In this document: positions 8,407-16,644 of the stretch, piece by piece
Numbering within the stretch: position 1 is the stretch's first letter
How the letters are laid out: every line of letters starts with the position of its first letter
Source of the DNA: Olavius sp. associated proteobacterium Delta 1
Lineage (GTDB): Bacteria > Desulfobacterota > Desulfobacteria > Desulfobacterales > JAFDCJ01
Assembly (NCBI GenBank): GCA_902749685.1
Contig: CACVKW010000479.1
Span: 1-44,103, forward strand
Length of the DNA stretch: 44,103 bases
Reading direction: 5' to 3'
Made by a program: the position numbers and the translations under genes
The notes under the pieces: generated by a model
The model's input: only the letters and a program-made list of their open reading frames with translations
Told to the model about the DNA's origin: nothing
Database searches by the model: none

Positions 8407-9228
8407 TTACTCTATACTCAGTATTTCTCTCGCCTCGTCGGGAGTCGCAATCTCACGCCCGTACTCCCTGGCAATTTTGACAATACGTTCTACAAATTGA
8501 GCATTGGTTTCGGCCAGAACGCCTTTAGAATAGTATATATTATCCTCCAGGCCGACCCGAATGTGGCCACCCATAGCCAGCGCCATCATGGACATCGGCA
8601 AATGACCTTTACCGATCCCGATGATGGACCAGGTGGCATTGTCCGGGATATGCTCATGCAAGTGGAGAAACGATTTTGGCGTTGCCGGCGCACCCCAGGG
8701 AGTTCCCAGAACAAATTGAAAATGAAGCGGCTCGTCCAATTTTCCCTGGTCCCGCATGCGCAGGCTGGTAACGATCATGCCGAGGTCAAATATCTCAATC
8801 TCAGGCTTGACGCCCGTTTCCTTCATTTTTTCTGCTGCCCGATCCAGAAACTCCGGTGAATTGATAAAAACCGTGCCGCCCAGATTGATGGAGCCGGCAT
8901 CAAAAGAAGCCAGCTCCGGTTTTAAATCAACCGGCGCAATTCGATCTTCGGTGGGCAGATTTCTGCCCGGAATCCCGCTGGTGGTCAGACAAAGGATCAG
9001 ATCGGTTTTCTCGCGCAGCGGTTCAACCACCTGCCTGAACACCCCCACATCCTGGGTTCCCTGACCGGTGTTCGGGTCCCGCACGTGGATATGAACAATG
9101 GAGGCTCCCGCCTGCCAGCATTCATAGGCAGATTGGACGATTTCTGCCTGTGTGATGGGAATATGGGGCGTAATTTCGCGCGTAATCCGGCTGCCGGTGA
9201 TAGCCGCGGTGATGATGAGTTTTTCCAT
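8407..9228 (-). CDS. BKACE-family beta-keto acid cleavage enzyme (DUF849), probable beta-ketoadipate cleavage
   Basis: This 273-aa TIM-barrel protein belongs to the family of 3-keto-5-aminohexanoate cleavage enzyme (Kce). Family members bind zinc and react a beta-keto acid with acetyl-CoA to give acetoacetate and a new acyl-CoA. The zinc ligands are visible: H46 and H48 in VHIHVRDP, and E228 in RVGLEDN, with a neighbouring Arg and Asp. The start is an ATG with AGAGGTCA upstream. It is the last gene of the pca group, which lacks PcaI/J (CoA transferase) and PcaF (thiolase). Acting on beta-ketoadipate, the enzyme would yield acetoacetate and succinyl-CoA, completing the pathway in one step. The family call is firm; the substrate is inferred from context. 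Confidence 0.88.
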   Translation of the reverse strand: MEKLIITAAITGSRITREITPHIPITQAEIVQSAYECWQAGASIVHIHVRDPNTGQGTQDVGVFRQVVEPLREKTDLILCLTTSGIPGRNLPTEDRIAPVDLKPELASFDAGSINLGGTVFINSPEFLDRAAEKMKETGVKPEIEIFDLGMIVTSLRMRDQGKLDEPLHFQFVLGTPWGAPATPKSFLHLHEHIPDNATWSIIGIGKGHLPMSMMALAMGGHIRVGLEDNIYYSKGVLAETNAQFVERIVKIAREYGREIATPDEAREILSIE

Positions 9229-9337
9229 GGAAATGACCTCTTTGCATTTAAGTGAAAGGAATGGATTCTATTTTATTTATTTTATAAGACAGGATCTACA
9301 AGATTAACAGAAAATAGCTAAAATTGAATCCATTCAG

Positions 9338-10708
9338 CTATATTTTTTGATCTGTAGGATTTATATTCTTGACCTGCTCAAGGACGCGATCAATAAAATG
9401 CTCGGTTTGACCGAGATAGTTTTCCGGTTTGGCCAACGCCTCCCAGTCTATTTTATTCTGTGGTGCAATCGCACCAAATTGCTGCCGGACAACATCGATC
9501 AATGATAGATCTTTTGCGACCGCAACTTCGCAGGCTCCTTTAACCAGGGCGTGCGCATCAGTTCGCGGGATCTCGGCCGTCAAGGCCTGAACTGCGGCTT
9601 CCGCCAGCACAAGATAATTCGAGCGATCAATATTTTGGCGCATCCTGGCTGCATTGATTTTGAGATTTTGGGCCAGAAACAGTGCGTTCTTGAGGGCACC
9701 ACCTGTTAGCTGGATCATCTGGGAAAGCGTCAGCCACTCCATCTGCCAGCCATGGGTGGCCCGTTCGTGCTCTTGAATCATGGCATTGTGCATGGCTGAC
9801 AAAAGCGATGCATTGGTGCGGGCTGCAGCAATGAGAAGTTCGCTGACAATCGGATTGCGCTTTTGCGGCATGGCGCTGCTCCCACCGCGATCTTGCCCAC
9901 CGGATTCCATGACCTCCCCGACTTCATTCTGCGCCAGCAGAATAATATCCTGACCGATCTTGGCCAAACCGGCGGTCAGCATACTCAACCAGCCGGCGAA
10001 TTCACCAAATCCGTCCCGCTGACTGTGCCAGGGCATGATCGGCAGATTAAGGCCCAGCTCCTGCGCAAGCCCCTGCATGACTGCCAGTCCGTTTTCGCCA
10101 AGGGCTGCCAGAGTACCGGCGGCACCACCGAACTGCAGCTGCAGCAAACCGGCCCGTTGTTTAACCAGGCGCTTTCGGTGTCGTACAAGCGGCGCCAGCC
10201 AACCGGCGGCCTTGATACCGAAGCTGATCGGGAGCGCCTGCTGTCCGTGGGTCCTTCCCGCCATAACCGTTGGGCGATGCCGATCCGCCAGAATGGCAAG
10301 TCGATCAATTATTGAAATCAGACGTTGCTCCATAATCTGAATCGCTGAGCGGATTTGAAGTACCATCGCTGTGTCGACAATATCCTGCGTGGTTGCCCCC
10401 CAATGGACGTATGGCGCCGCTTCCTTTCCGACAGCTTGCCGTAAATCTTTGACCAGTGAAATCACGGGGACACCATCACGCTGGGTGCCCTGCCCGATTT
10501 GCTGTGGGTCCAATACAGCGATCCGGCAGATCTCAAAAATCCGCTCTGCCGCCGAAGAAGGAATGATATCCAGGTCCGCTTCAACCCGTGCCAAAGCGCC
10601 TTCAACCTCGAGCATGGCCCGCAGAAAGGCCGCGTCGTCAAAAAGCCCGTCAACTTCATCATCCTTGAACAGCGGACCGAATATTTTAGAATCAAGAGCT
10701 AAGGTCAT
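9338..10708 (-). CDS. pcaB: 3-carboxy-cis,cis-muconate cycloisomerase
   Basis: This 456-aa member of the fumarase/aspartase superfamily has the signature GGSSAMPQKRNP (275-286) and the upstream motif WGATTQDI (103-110) typical of PcaB. It converts 3-carboxy-cis,cis-muconate to 4-carboxymuconolactone in the protocatechuate branch of the beta-ketoadipate pathway. It starts 12 bp after the pcaG stop, so the two are probably cotranscribed. Adenylosuccinate lyase is a close relative, but the position directly behind pcaHG and the residues around TTQDI favour PcaB. No strong ribosome site is seen, which fits translational coupling. Confidence 0.92.
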   Translation of the reverse strand: MTLALDSKIFGPLFKDDEVDGLFDDAAFLRAMLEVEGALARVEADLDIIPSSAAERIFEICRIAVLDPQQIGQGTQRDGVPVISLVKDLRQAVGKEAAPYVHWGATTQDIVDTAMVLQIRSAIQIMEQRLISIIDRLAILADRHRPTVMAGRTHGQQALPISFGIKAAGWLAPLVRHRKRLVKQRAGLLQLQFGGAAGTLAALGENGLAVMQGLAQELGLNLPIMPWHSQRDGFGEFAGWLSMLTAGLAKIGQDIILLAQNEVGEVMESGGQDRGGSSAMPQKRNPIVSELLIAAARTNASLLSAMHNAMIQEHERATHGWQMEWLTLSQMIQLTGGALKNALFLAQNLKINAARMRQNIDRSNYLVLAEAAVQALTAEIPRTDAHALVKGACEVAVAKDLSLIDVVRQQFGAIAPQNKIDWEALAKPENYLGQTEHFIDRVLEQVKNINPTDQKI

Positions 10709-10720
10709 GTTTTTGTATCA

Positions 10721-11323
10721 TCATGCATCGAAAAATGCGGTTTCATTCTCGCCCTGGATGTGAATATCGAAGCGGTAGATAACTTTGTCTTCCGAATCTT
10801 CGCGCCTGGCAACCAGGGTATGTCTCCGCGTTTCGTCGTCAATGCTCATCAACACCGGATCGTTCTGATTGGTGGCTTCGTCTTCGAAGTAGATTCGGGT
10901 GAAGGCATGCACCAGCATGCCGCGTGCAAATACGATGACATTAATATGGGGGGCCTGCGTTTCATCGTTCAATCCCGGAACCGATCCCGGCCGGATGGTT
11001 TTGAACCAGTAATTGCCCTTGATGTCAGTGGATGCACGGCCATGTCCCATAAATTCCGGATCAAGCGGCTTATCCTGTTCGTCTAACGGGTGATTGTAAC
11101 GACCGTGGCTGTTGGCCTGCCAGATTTCGATCATGGCATCCTCAATTGGTCGTTCCTCGCCATCGGTTACACAGCCTTCGATCCGGATTCGCTCACCTTC
11201 TGTATTCTCAGAAACCAGAACATTGGTAAATACCCGATCGCCTTCACGCAGAAGCCCCAGAGCAAAATAGGGACCGACCGTCTGGGACGGGCTTTGAATC
11301 ATCATCGGATTATACGGTTTCAT
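10721..11323 (-). CDS. pcaG: Protocatechuate 3,4-dioxygenase alpha subunit
   Basis: This 200-aa intradiol dioxygenase subunit has the typical opening SQTVGPYFALGLL and the intradiol core IEIWQANSHGRYNHP. The iron-ligand positions of the beta chain are not kept as a complete set, as expected for the alpha chain. With PcaH it opens the ring of protocatechuate between the two hydroxyls, using O2, to give 3-carboxy-cis,cis-muconate. Its ATG overlaps the pcaH stop by four bases (ATGA), a sign of translational coupling of a two-subunit enzyme. Confidence 0.93.
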   Translation of the reverse strand: MKPYNPMMIQSPSQTVGPYFALGLLREGDRVFTNVLVSENTEGERIRIEGCVTDGEERPIEDAMIEIWQANSHGRYNHPLDEQDKPLDPEFMGHGRASTDIKGNYWFKTIRPGSVPGLNDETQAPHINVIVFARGMLVHAFTRIYFEDEATNQNDPVLMSIDDETRRHTLVARREDSEDKVIYRFDIHIQGENETAFFDA

Positions 11324-12039
11324 TTTTTCACCTCAAATGGGGTTTCCTTGCGCCCCCTGAGTACAAAATCAAAGCGATAGCCCAGGGCCTGGCCTGGTTC
11401 GGACACATTGTGGGCAAATTTGGCAATCAGTCTTTGCCGGGCCTTCTCATCCGGAACTCCATTGTATATGGGATCCAGCGGCAGCAATTGATCACCGGGA
11501 AAATACATCTGCGTTACTAGACGCGTTACAAATGCCTGCCCGAAAAGCGAAAAATGAATGTGAGATGGACGCCAGGCATTATAATGGTTGCCCCACGGAT
11601 ACGGCCCCGGTCTGATGCTGACGAATCGATATTCGCCCTTTTCGTTGGTCATGCAACGGCCGGCACCGGTGAAGTTTGGATCCAAGGGTGCATCGTGCTG
11701 ATCACGCTTATGGTGGTAGCGACCGGCGGCATTGGCCTGCCACACCTCAATCAGGGTATTCGATACCGGACGGCCATCTTCTTCCAACACCCGGCCGGTA
11801 ACGATGATCCGTTCACCAATGGCTTCCCCGCCCCTGCCCGCGTTGGTGGTCAGATCACCGTCGCCCGGCTGAACGGAATCGTGGCCGTATACAGGACCTG
11901 TGAGTTCGGAAAGTGTCTGGGTTAACGGTATGAGCGGTTTGCGCGGCGAACGGAGAGGTGTTGACCGGTAGTGTTCGTAGAGATACGGTGGATGGACCTT
12001 CCAGTCCCGCGGTCCGTAACTTTTAATCTTTAAATTCAT
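11320..12039 (-). CDS. pcaH: Protocatechuate 3,4-dioxygenase beta subunit (iron-binding)
   Basis: This is the 239-aa catalytic subunit. The four non-heme Fe(III) ligands are present as Y108 (GRYHH), Y147 (GPYPWG), H160 and H162 (SHIHF). Their positions match the usual beta-chain numbering. The N-terminal tail with PLIPLTQTLSELTGP is also typical. The subunit needs molecular oxygen, so its presence implies at least periodic oxygen exposure. It is followed by pcaG with a 4-bp overlap and preceded by a 220-bp gap separating it from pcaC. The start is an ATG at 12039. Confidence 0.95.
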   Translation of the reverse strand: MNLKIKSYGPRDWKVHPPYLYEHYRSTPLRSPRKPLIPLTQTLSELTGPVYGHDSVQPGDGDLTTNAGRGGEAIGERIIVTGRVLEEDGRPVSNTLIEVWQANAAGRYHHKRDQHDAPLDPNFTGAGRCMTNEKGEYRFVSIRPGPYPWGNHYNAWRPSHIHFSLFGQAFVTRLVTQMYFPGDQLLPLDPIYNGVPDEKARQRLIAKFAHNVSEPGQALGYRFDFVLRGRKETPFEVKK

Positions 12040-12099
12040 GGTTTGCTCCCTTTACTGTATAAAGACATTTCATTCAAAATAGGACACAGATTTGCACAG

Positions 12100-12245
12100 A
12101 TCTCCATGGATAGTTTGAATTTTGAACATGGAATGTGGAATCGGAATTTTTCAACCTGCTCCCAGGAATCTACCGTCTACCTTAAACCATACCCCATATA
12201 CCGTGCGCCTTGAGCCGTGAGCCGTGCGCCTGTATCCTTTTTCCT
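12100..12245. repeat. Word-type intergenic repeats between pcaH and pcaC
   Basis: This gap holds short tandem-like words: CTACCGTCTACC, then CCGTGCGCCTTGAGCCGTG with AGCCGTGCGCC, then TCCTTTTTCCTTTAACCTT. They resemble single arms of the interspersed inverted-repeat family but use a different vocabulary. No gene is visible in the gap. Confidence 0.35.
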
Positions 12246-12260
12246 TTAACCTTATCTTCT

Positions 12261-12638
12261 CTACTCATCCATCTCGCCATACACTCGCTTGGCAATGGCA
12301 ATAGCCCCATTGGCGGCCGGAATGCCGGCATATACGGCTACCTGCAGCAAAACCTCTTTAACCTCATCCCGGGTAACACCGGTGTTGCGGGTGGCCCGGA
12401 TGTGCATGGCCAACTCCTCATGATTGCCAAGGGACGCCAGCATGGCGATGGTGAGCAGGTGCCTGGTTTTTTTATCCAGACCGGGTCTGGCCCAGACGGA
12501 TCCCCAGGCGGCTTCTGTGATGAAGCGCTGGAAGTCTGCGTCAAAATCCGACTTATTGGATTCAGCACGACGGACGTGATCTTCACCGAGTACGGATTTA
12601 CGAATCTGCATACCTTTTTCATATTTTTCGTCAGGCAC
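12261..12638 (-). CDS. pcaC: 4-carboxymuconolactone decarboxylase
   Basis: This 125-aa CMD-family protein removes CO2 from 4-carboxymuconolactone to give beta-ketoadipate enol-lactone. The family core RPGLDKKTRHLLTIAMLASLG and ELAMHIRATRNTG, with the conserved His (H79), is intact. I place the start at GTG 12638. It is preceded at good distance by GGAGGGG and overlaps the pcaD stop by eight bases (GTGCCTGA). A longer open frame upstream reads into pcaD and has no family similarity. Fused PcaDC (PcaL) proteins exist in other bacteria; here the genes are separate but overlapping. Confidence 0.92.
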   Translation of the reverse strand: MPDEKYEKGMQIRKSVLGEDHVRRAESNKSDFDADFQRFITEAAWGSVWARPGLDKKTRHLLTIAMLASLGNHEELAMHIRATRNTGVTRDEVKEVLLQVAVYAGIPAANGAIAIAKRVYGEMDE

Positions 12639-13425
12639 TGCTGATCCCCTCCACAAAGTCGAGCAACAAGCGTGAAAATATCTCCGGCTGCTCGACACAG
12701 GAAATATGCGCGGCATTTTCAATTAAAGTAAACTTTGCGCCGGTGATGGCGTCAGCGAGTTTACCGGCAAGCTCCGGTGGTGTGGCCATGTCCTGATCAC
12801 CGCACAAAACCAGCGTCGGCCGGTCAATTGAAGTGGCAGCTTCACGCAGATCAGCATCCCGAATGGCGCAACACGTGCCGATATATCCTTCAACCGGTGT
12901 TCTTTCAAGCATATTGATATAGCCGCTGAACTCCGCGGCACGGCTTTCGCGAAACGCCAGCGTAAACCAGCGCTCCATGATGGGCTCGGTTAAGACACCG
13001 ACTCCGCCCTTTTGGATGACAGCAATTCGTTCATCCCACATGCTCGGTGGTCCGATTTGCATGGCAGTGTCGCAAAGGATCAGTGCACGAGCACGTTCGG
13101 GATAACAAGCCGCCAGACCTTGTGCAATCATACCGCCGACGGATAAACCGCAAAAAACTGCATTGTCGATTTTCAGCCCCGCAAGCAAACCGGCAAGATC
13201 ATTGACAAGGTCGTCAATTGAGTATGGCGGTGGGGTAGCATTCGAAAGTCCGTGTCCCCGCTGGTCATAACGGATGATCCGAAATTTATCTTTGAGATGA
13301 GGGAGTACCGGATCCCAGATGCGGTGATCCGATCCTAAAGAATTTGCAAATACCAGCGCCGGAGCGTCTTCGGCACCTTCGATGGTGTAATAATGAACGA
13401 TTTTATCAACCGGAATAAATGGCAT
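12631..13425 (-). CDS. pcaD: 3-oxoadipate enol-lactonase (beta-ketoadipate enol-lactone hydrolase)
   Basis: This 264-aa alpha/beta hydrolase hydrolyses beta-ketoadipate enol-lactone to beta-ketoadipate. The catalytic triad is visible: Ser95 in GLSVGG, Asp212 in GDQDMATP and His240 in AAHISCVEQP. The oxyanion region NSLGSDHRIWD is typical of PcaD. An upstream in-frame TTG (13455) exists, but ATG 13425 gives the expected N-terminus MPFIPVDKIV. It is the first gene of the pca group on this strand and is divergent from pobA across about 530 bp. Its stop overlaps the pcaC GTG start. Confidence 0.9.
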   Translation of the reverse strand: MPFIPVDKIVHYYTIEGAEDAPALVFANSLGSDHRIWDPVLPHLKDKFRIIRYDQRGHGLSNATPPPYSIDDLVNDLAGLLAGLKIDNAVFCGLSVGGMIAQGLAACYPERARALILCDTAMQIGPPSMWDERIAVIQKGGVGVLTEPIMERWFTLAFRESRAAEFSGYINMLERTPVEGYIGTCCAIRDADLREAATSIDRPTLVLCGDQDMATPPELAGKLADAITGAKFTLIENAAHISCVEQPEIFSRLLLDFVEGISSA

Positions 13426-13952
13426 GTTTGAATACCTATCCCGCTTAAACGGCAATCCGAGTACGGAACTCGAAGATGGTTATTCAAAGATGAGAAAAAT
13501 CAACTCTGATTGAAGAAAGCGAATAAATATATCTGCAAGCTAAACACTAGCGAAGAATTATCAAGTGGTCGGCAAGAGAATTTCTTCCGTGCAATGAAGT
13601 ATATTTGAATTGCGGGCAAAATCGGAAAGTTGACTTTTATCACGATAATGGTTAGGAAATGCTTTAGAGTTCATGGTTGAGCGTTCAAAGGATAAATATG
13701 TAAAGTCCGGCTGCAGCCAATACATGTACTAACTTCTCGTATAAGACTCCGCAGTGTTGAAAAGCGAATCGCAGAACAGCAGAATATCGAAGTAGACTGG
13801 CCGTTTTTCGGGTCAAAGGCGACGCTTATATGAAACTACACGAAGTTAAAAGCGAACCGCTGATCCCTACCTGCCCTCCGTAGCCCGAGAGCGAAGGGGG
13901 GAACCTTTGAACCTATTCCAGTGAACCTTCTATCAGAAAGGAAGTTCTTCCA
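13426..13952. promoter_or_regulatory. Divergent intergenic region pcaD / pobA
   Basis: No gene is visible. The region should hold the promoters of both the pca group (minus) and pobA (plus). The pobA-proximal half (about 13750-13935) carries words seen in inverted-repeat copy D (GCGAATCGCAGAACAGCAG, GAATATCGAAGTAG, GAACCTTTGAACC) and a short GCGAACCGC. No operator palindrome comparable to the one at hcrB/iclR was found, and no regulator gene is adjacent. Confidence 0.4.
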
Positions 13953-15134
13953 ATGAATCAGAAAACACAAGTTGGCATCATCGGAGCCGGTCCATCCGGC
14001 CTGTTACTCTCCCATTTGCTGCACCTGAAGGGCATCGATTCGGTTATATTGGAAGCGCGCAGCCGCAAATATGTTGAGGAACGTGTCCGGGCCGGCGTTC
14101 TCGAGCAGGGCACGGTTGACCTGCTAAGTGATACAGGACTTGGCGACAGGCTGCGGCGTGAAGGGCTGGTGCACCATGGCATCGAGTTGCGCTTCGACGG
14201 CCGTGGTCATCGGGTCGCCCTGAGCGATCTTACTGGCGGCCGGTCGATCTGGATTTACGGCCAGCGCGAAGTCGTCAAAGACCTGATCGATGCTCGACTG
14301 GCGGCGGAGGGCACAATTCACTTCGAAGTTGATACGGTAAACCTGTCCGGCATCGACTCATCCAGTCCTATCTTGAACTACCAAAAAGACGGCCGGGACT
14401 TCGAACTGAATTGCGATTTCATCGCCGGCTGCGATGGATTCCACGGTGTGTCGCGGGACTCGATTCCGGCCGGCATTCTGCGAACCTACCACCACGTATA
14501 TCCGTTCGGTTGGCTCGGAATTCTGGCAGCCGTGGCCCCATCAACCGAAGAGCTGATATACGCCTATCATGAGCGGGGATTCGCCCTGCACAGCCTCAGA
14601 TCACCGGAAATCAGCCGCCTGTACATTCAAGTAGAACCCGACGAAGATATTAATAATTGGCCGGATGATCGCATTTGGCAGGAGCTCAGCACACGCATGG
14701 CCACGGAGGACGGTTGGACCCTTGAAACCGGCCCCGTTCTGGAGAAAGGCATCTCACCCATGCGAAGCTTCGTTGTCGAGCCCATGCAGTACGGAAGCCT
14801 GTTCCTGGCGGGCGACGCAGCGCACATTGTGCCCGCCACGGGCGCCAAGGGATTGAATCTGGCAGTTCACGATGTGCATCAACTTTCCGAAGCGCTCATC
14901 GCCTGGTATCGCGAGGGATCCGACGAACCTCTGAGACAATATTCCTCAAATTGTCTGGACCGGGTCTGGCGGGCCCAGGACTTCTCCTCTTTCATGAGTT
15001 TAATGCTGCACCGCTATTCCGACGACGACGGGTTCAGAAGCCGACTTCAGCGTTCTCAACTGAAATACGTCTGCGGCTCAGAAGCCGCATCGCGCAGCCT
15101 TGCAGAGAATTACGTCGGACTACCACACATCTAA
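13953..15134 (+). CDS. pobA: 4-hydroxybenzoate 3-monooxygenase
   Basis: This 393-aa flavoprotein monooxygenase is the length of Pseudomonas PobA. It uses NAD(P)H and O2 to hydroxylate 4-hydroxybenzoate to protocatechuate. Visible features are the FAD dinucleotide motif GAGPSG (11-16), R44 in ERVRAGVLEQG, substrate-site equivalents Y203 (LIYAYH), S214 and R216 (HSLRS), the DG motif (161-162), and the GD motif with D288 followed by P294 in GDAAHIVPATGAKG. The start has GAAAGGAAG upstream. Its product is the substrate of PcaHG, encoded divergently. The substrate ligands match so well that 4-hydroxybenzoate is a confident call. Confidence 0.95.
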   Translation: MNQKTQVGIIGAGPSGLLLSHLLHLKGIDSVILEARSRKYVEERVRAGVLEQGTVDLLSDTGLGDRLRREGLVHHGIELRFDGRGHRVALSDLTGGRSIWIYGQREVVKDLIDARLAAEGTIHFEVDTVNLSGIDSSSPILNYQKDGRDFELNCDFIAGCDGFHGVSRDSIPAGILRTYHHVYPFGWLGILAAVAPSTEELIYAYHERGFALHSLRSPEISRLYIQVEPDEDINNWPDDRIWQELSTRMATEDGWTLETGPVLEKGISPMRSFVVEPMQYGSLFLAGDAAHIVPATGAKGLNLAVHDVHQLSEALIAWYREGSDEPLRQYSSNCLDRVWRAQDFSSFMSLMLHRYSDDDGFRSRLQRSQLKYVCGSEAASRSLAENYVGLPHI

Positions 15135-15172
15135 ATGGATTTTTCGACCGCTAATAATTGAGGAGGTGTCCA

Positions 15173-16186
15173 TTGACGGATCATGATCCTGGCAGCAGAG
15201 ATTGGCTCGACCTAGTGCAGGAAGAAATAATCGATCCTGAGCGCGAAATCGTCGATCCCCATCATCACCTGTGGCGAAGGAGGAGAGGATTTCCATACCT
15301 GCTGGAAGACCTATGGGCCGACACGGGTTCGGGGCATAATGTTAAAAAAACAGTCTTTGTCCAGTGTCGCTCCAATTACCGGATTGAGGGACCCGAACAC
15401 CTGAAACCCGTTGGTGAAACCGAATTTGTAGCTAATATCGCGGCGGAAAGCCGGAAAGGTCCGGAGCACCATGCCAGAATTGCGGGTATTGTCTCTCATG
15501 CCAATCTAACGCTGGGAGATCTGGTTGAAGAAATTCTCGATGCTCACGAAGAAGCCGGTTTTGGTCTCTTTCGGGGGATCCGCCATGCCGGAGCGCGGGA
15601 GGAAGACTCGAATGGGCTGATGATTCCGGGAATTGGAGAAAAAGATCTCTTCAATCGGGAAGACTTCAGACAAGGCGTTAGACTGCTGGGAGGCCGCGGA
15701 CTGACGTATGAGTCCTGGCACTATCATCATCAAATCAAATCCTTTACCGAACTGGCCAAGTCAGTGCCCGATACGGTAATAATCCTGGATCATTTTGGAA
15801 CGCCCCTGGGTGTTGGACCTTACAAGGGTAGACGAGACGAGATTTTCCGGGAGTGGAAAAAGGATATCGTTGAGTTAGCCAGGTGCGACAATGTGTACGC
15901 CAAATTAGGCGGCATGGCCATGCCGGACAATGGATTCGGCTGGCATCTGCGGGCGGTGCCGCCGGCCTCCGACGAGTTTGTCAACGCGCAGAAAGAATAT
16001 TATCTTCACACCATCGAATGTTTCAGCCCTGCTCGCTGCATGTTCGAGAGCAATTTTCCGGTGGACAGACTTTCAATCTCCTATCACGTGGTCTGGAACG
16101 GTTTTAAGAAAATTGTGGCTGATTTCTCGGAAGAGGAAAAAAATATGATGTTCAGCGGTACCGCAACGGGAGTTTATAATCTGTAA
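15173..16186 (+). CDS. Amidohydrolase-2 family TIM-barrel hydrolase
   Basis: This roughly 337-aa metal-dependent hydrolase has the N-terminal HxH-type metal motif VDPHHHLWR and the C-terminal MFESNFPVD with the metal Asp. The family (PF04909) includes 2-pyrone-4,6-dicarboxylate lactonase, 4-sulfomuconolactone hydrolase and decarboxylases. I choose TTG 15173 as start because GGAGGTG lies just upstream; a TTG at 15158 would place that site inside the gene. It follows pobA by 38 bp and is likely cotranscribed with it, so it may act on a lactone or side product of the protocatechuate pathway. The substrate is unknown. Confidence 0.8.
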   Translation: MTDHDPGSRDWLDLVQEEIIDPEREIVDPHHHLWRRRRGFPYLLEDLWADTGSGHNVKKTVFVQCRSNYRIEGPEHLKPVGETEFVANIAAESRKGPEHHARIAGIVSHANLTLGDLVEEILDAHEEAGFGLFRGIRHAGAREEDSNGLMIPGIGEKDLFNREDFRQGVRLLGGRGLTYESWHYHHQIKSFTELAKSVPDTVIILDHFGTPLGVGPYKGRRDEIFREWKKDIVELARCDNVYAKLGGMAMPDNGFGWHLRAVPPASDEFVNAQKEYYLHTIECFSPARCMFESNFPVDRLSISYHVVWNGFKKIVADFSEEEKNMMFSGTATGVYNL

Positions 16187-16644
16187 TTTAGAAAAAATTC
16201 TTGGGTCAAATGCAGCCTGCGCGGTGGCGCCTTCGTTCGCTACACAATTCCAGATATGGATGCCATCTCTGTGCATCGGAATGGAGACCTCTACATCATA
16301 TATTGGCATTTTTTCTTGACAAACCGCCACCCTTTCGCCATACATTATTCTTCCAGAAAGTAATTTCTTATCTCTAATCAATCAAATTTTTTCTTATTTA
16401 TACGATATAGTTAAATACGCCAGGAAAGCAACCATCACCAAATCCGGCTGAACTAAACAAGATTTTTGCCAATATGGACGATCCTTTGATTGCACCCCCA
16501 AAGGGGTCGTAATTGCCGTTAAATAACCTATGGCACTCAATTACAGCAATCCCGCCTCAGGCGGATTGTTCCTGGCAGAGCGGGATCTTCGACGGGCCCA
16601 TAGGACCAGGATTTCAATGTTAGATTAAACTAGAGGAGGTTGCT
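16187..16644. other. Intergenic region upstream of the peptide-type ABC importer
   Basis: No coding sequence is supported here. TTGACA at 16316-16321 is followed 19 bp later by TACATT, a weak sigma-70-like candidate. A near-perfect hairpin related to the TCCGCC family (CCCGCC-TCA-GGCGGA) lies around 16547-16568. A strong ribosome site, GAGGAGG, precedes the next ATG. Confidence 0.4.

Noticed and set aside
16316..16346. Strong promoter for the dipeptide-type importer
   Set aside because: TTGACA is perfect, but the best -10 (TACATT) is 19 bp away and weak, so it is only noted in the intergenic entry.
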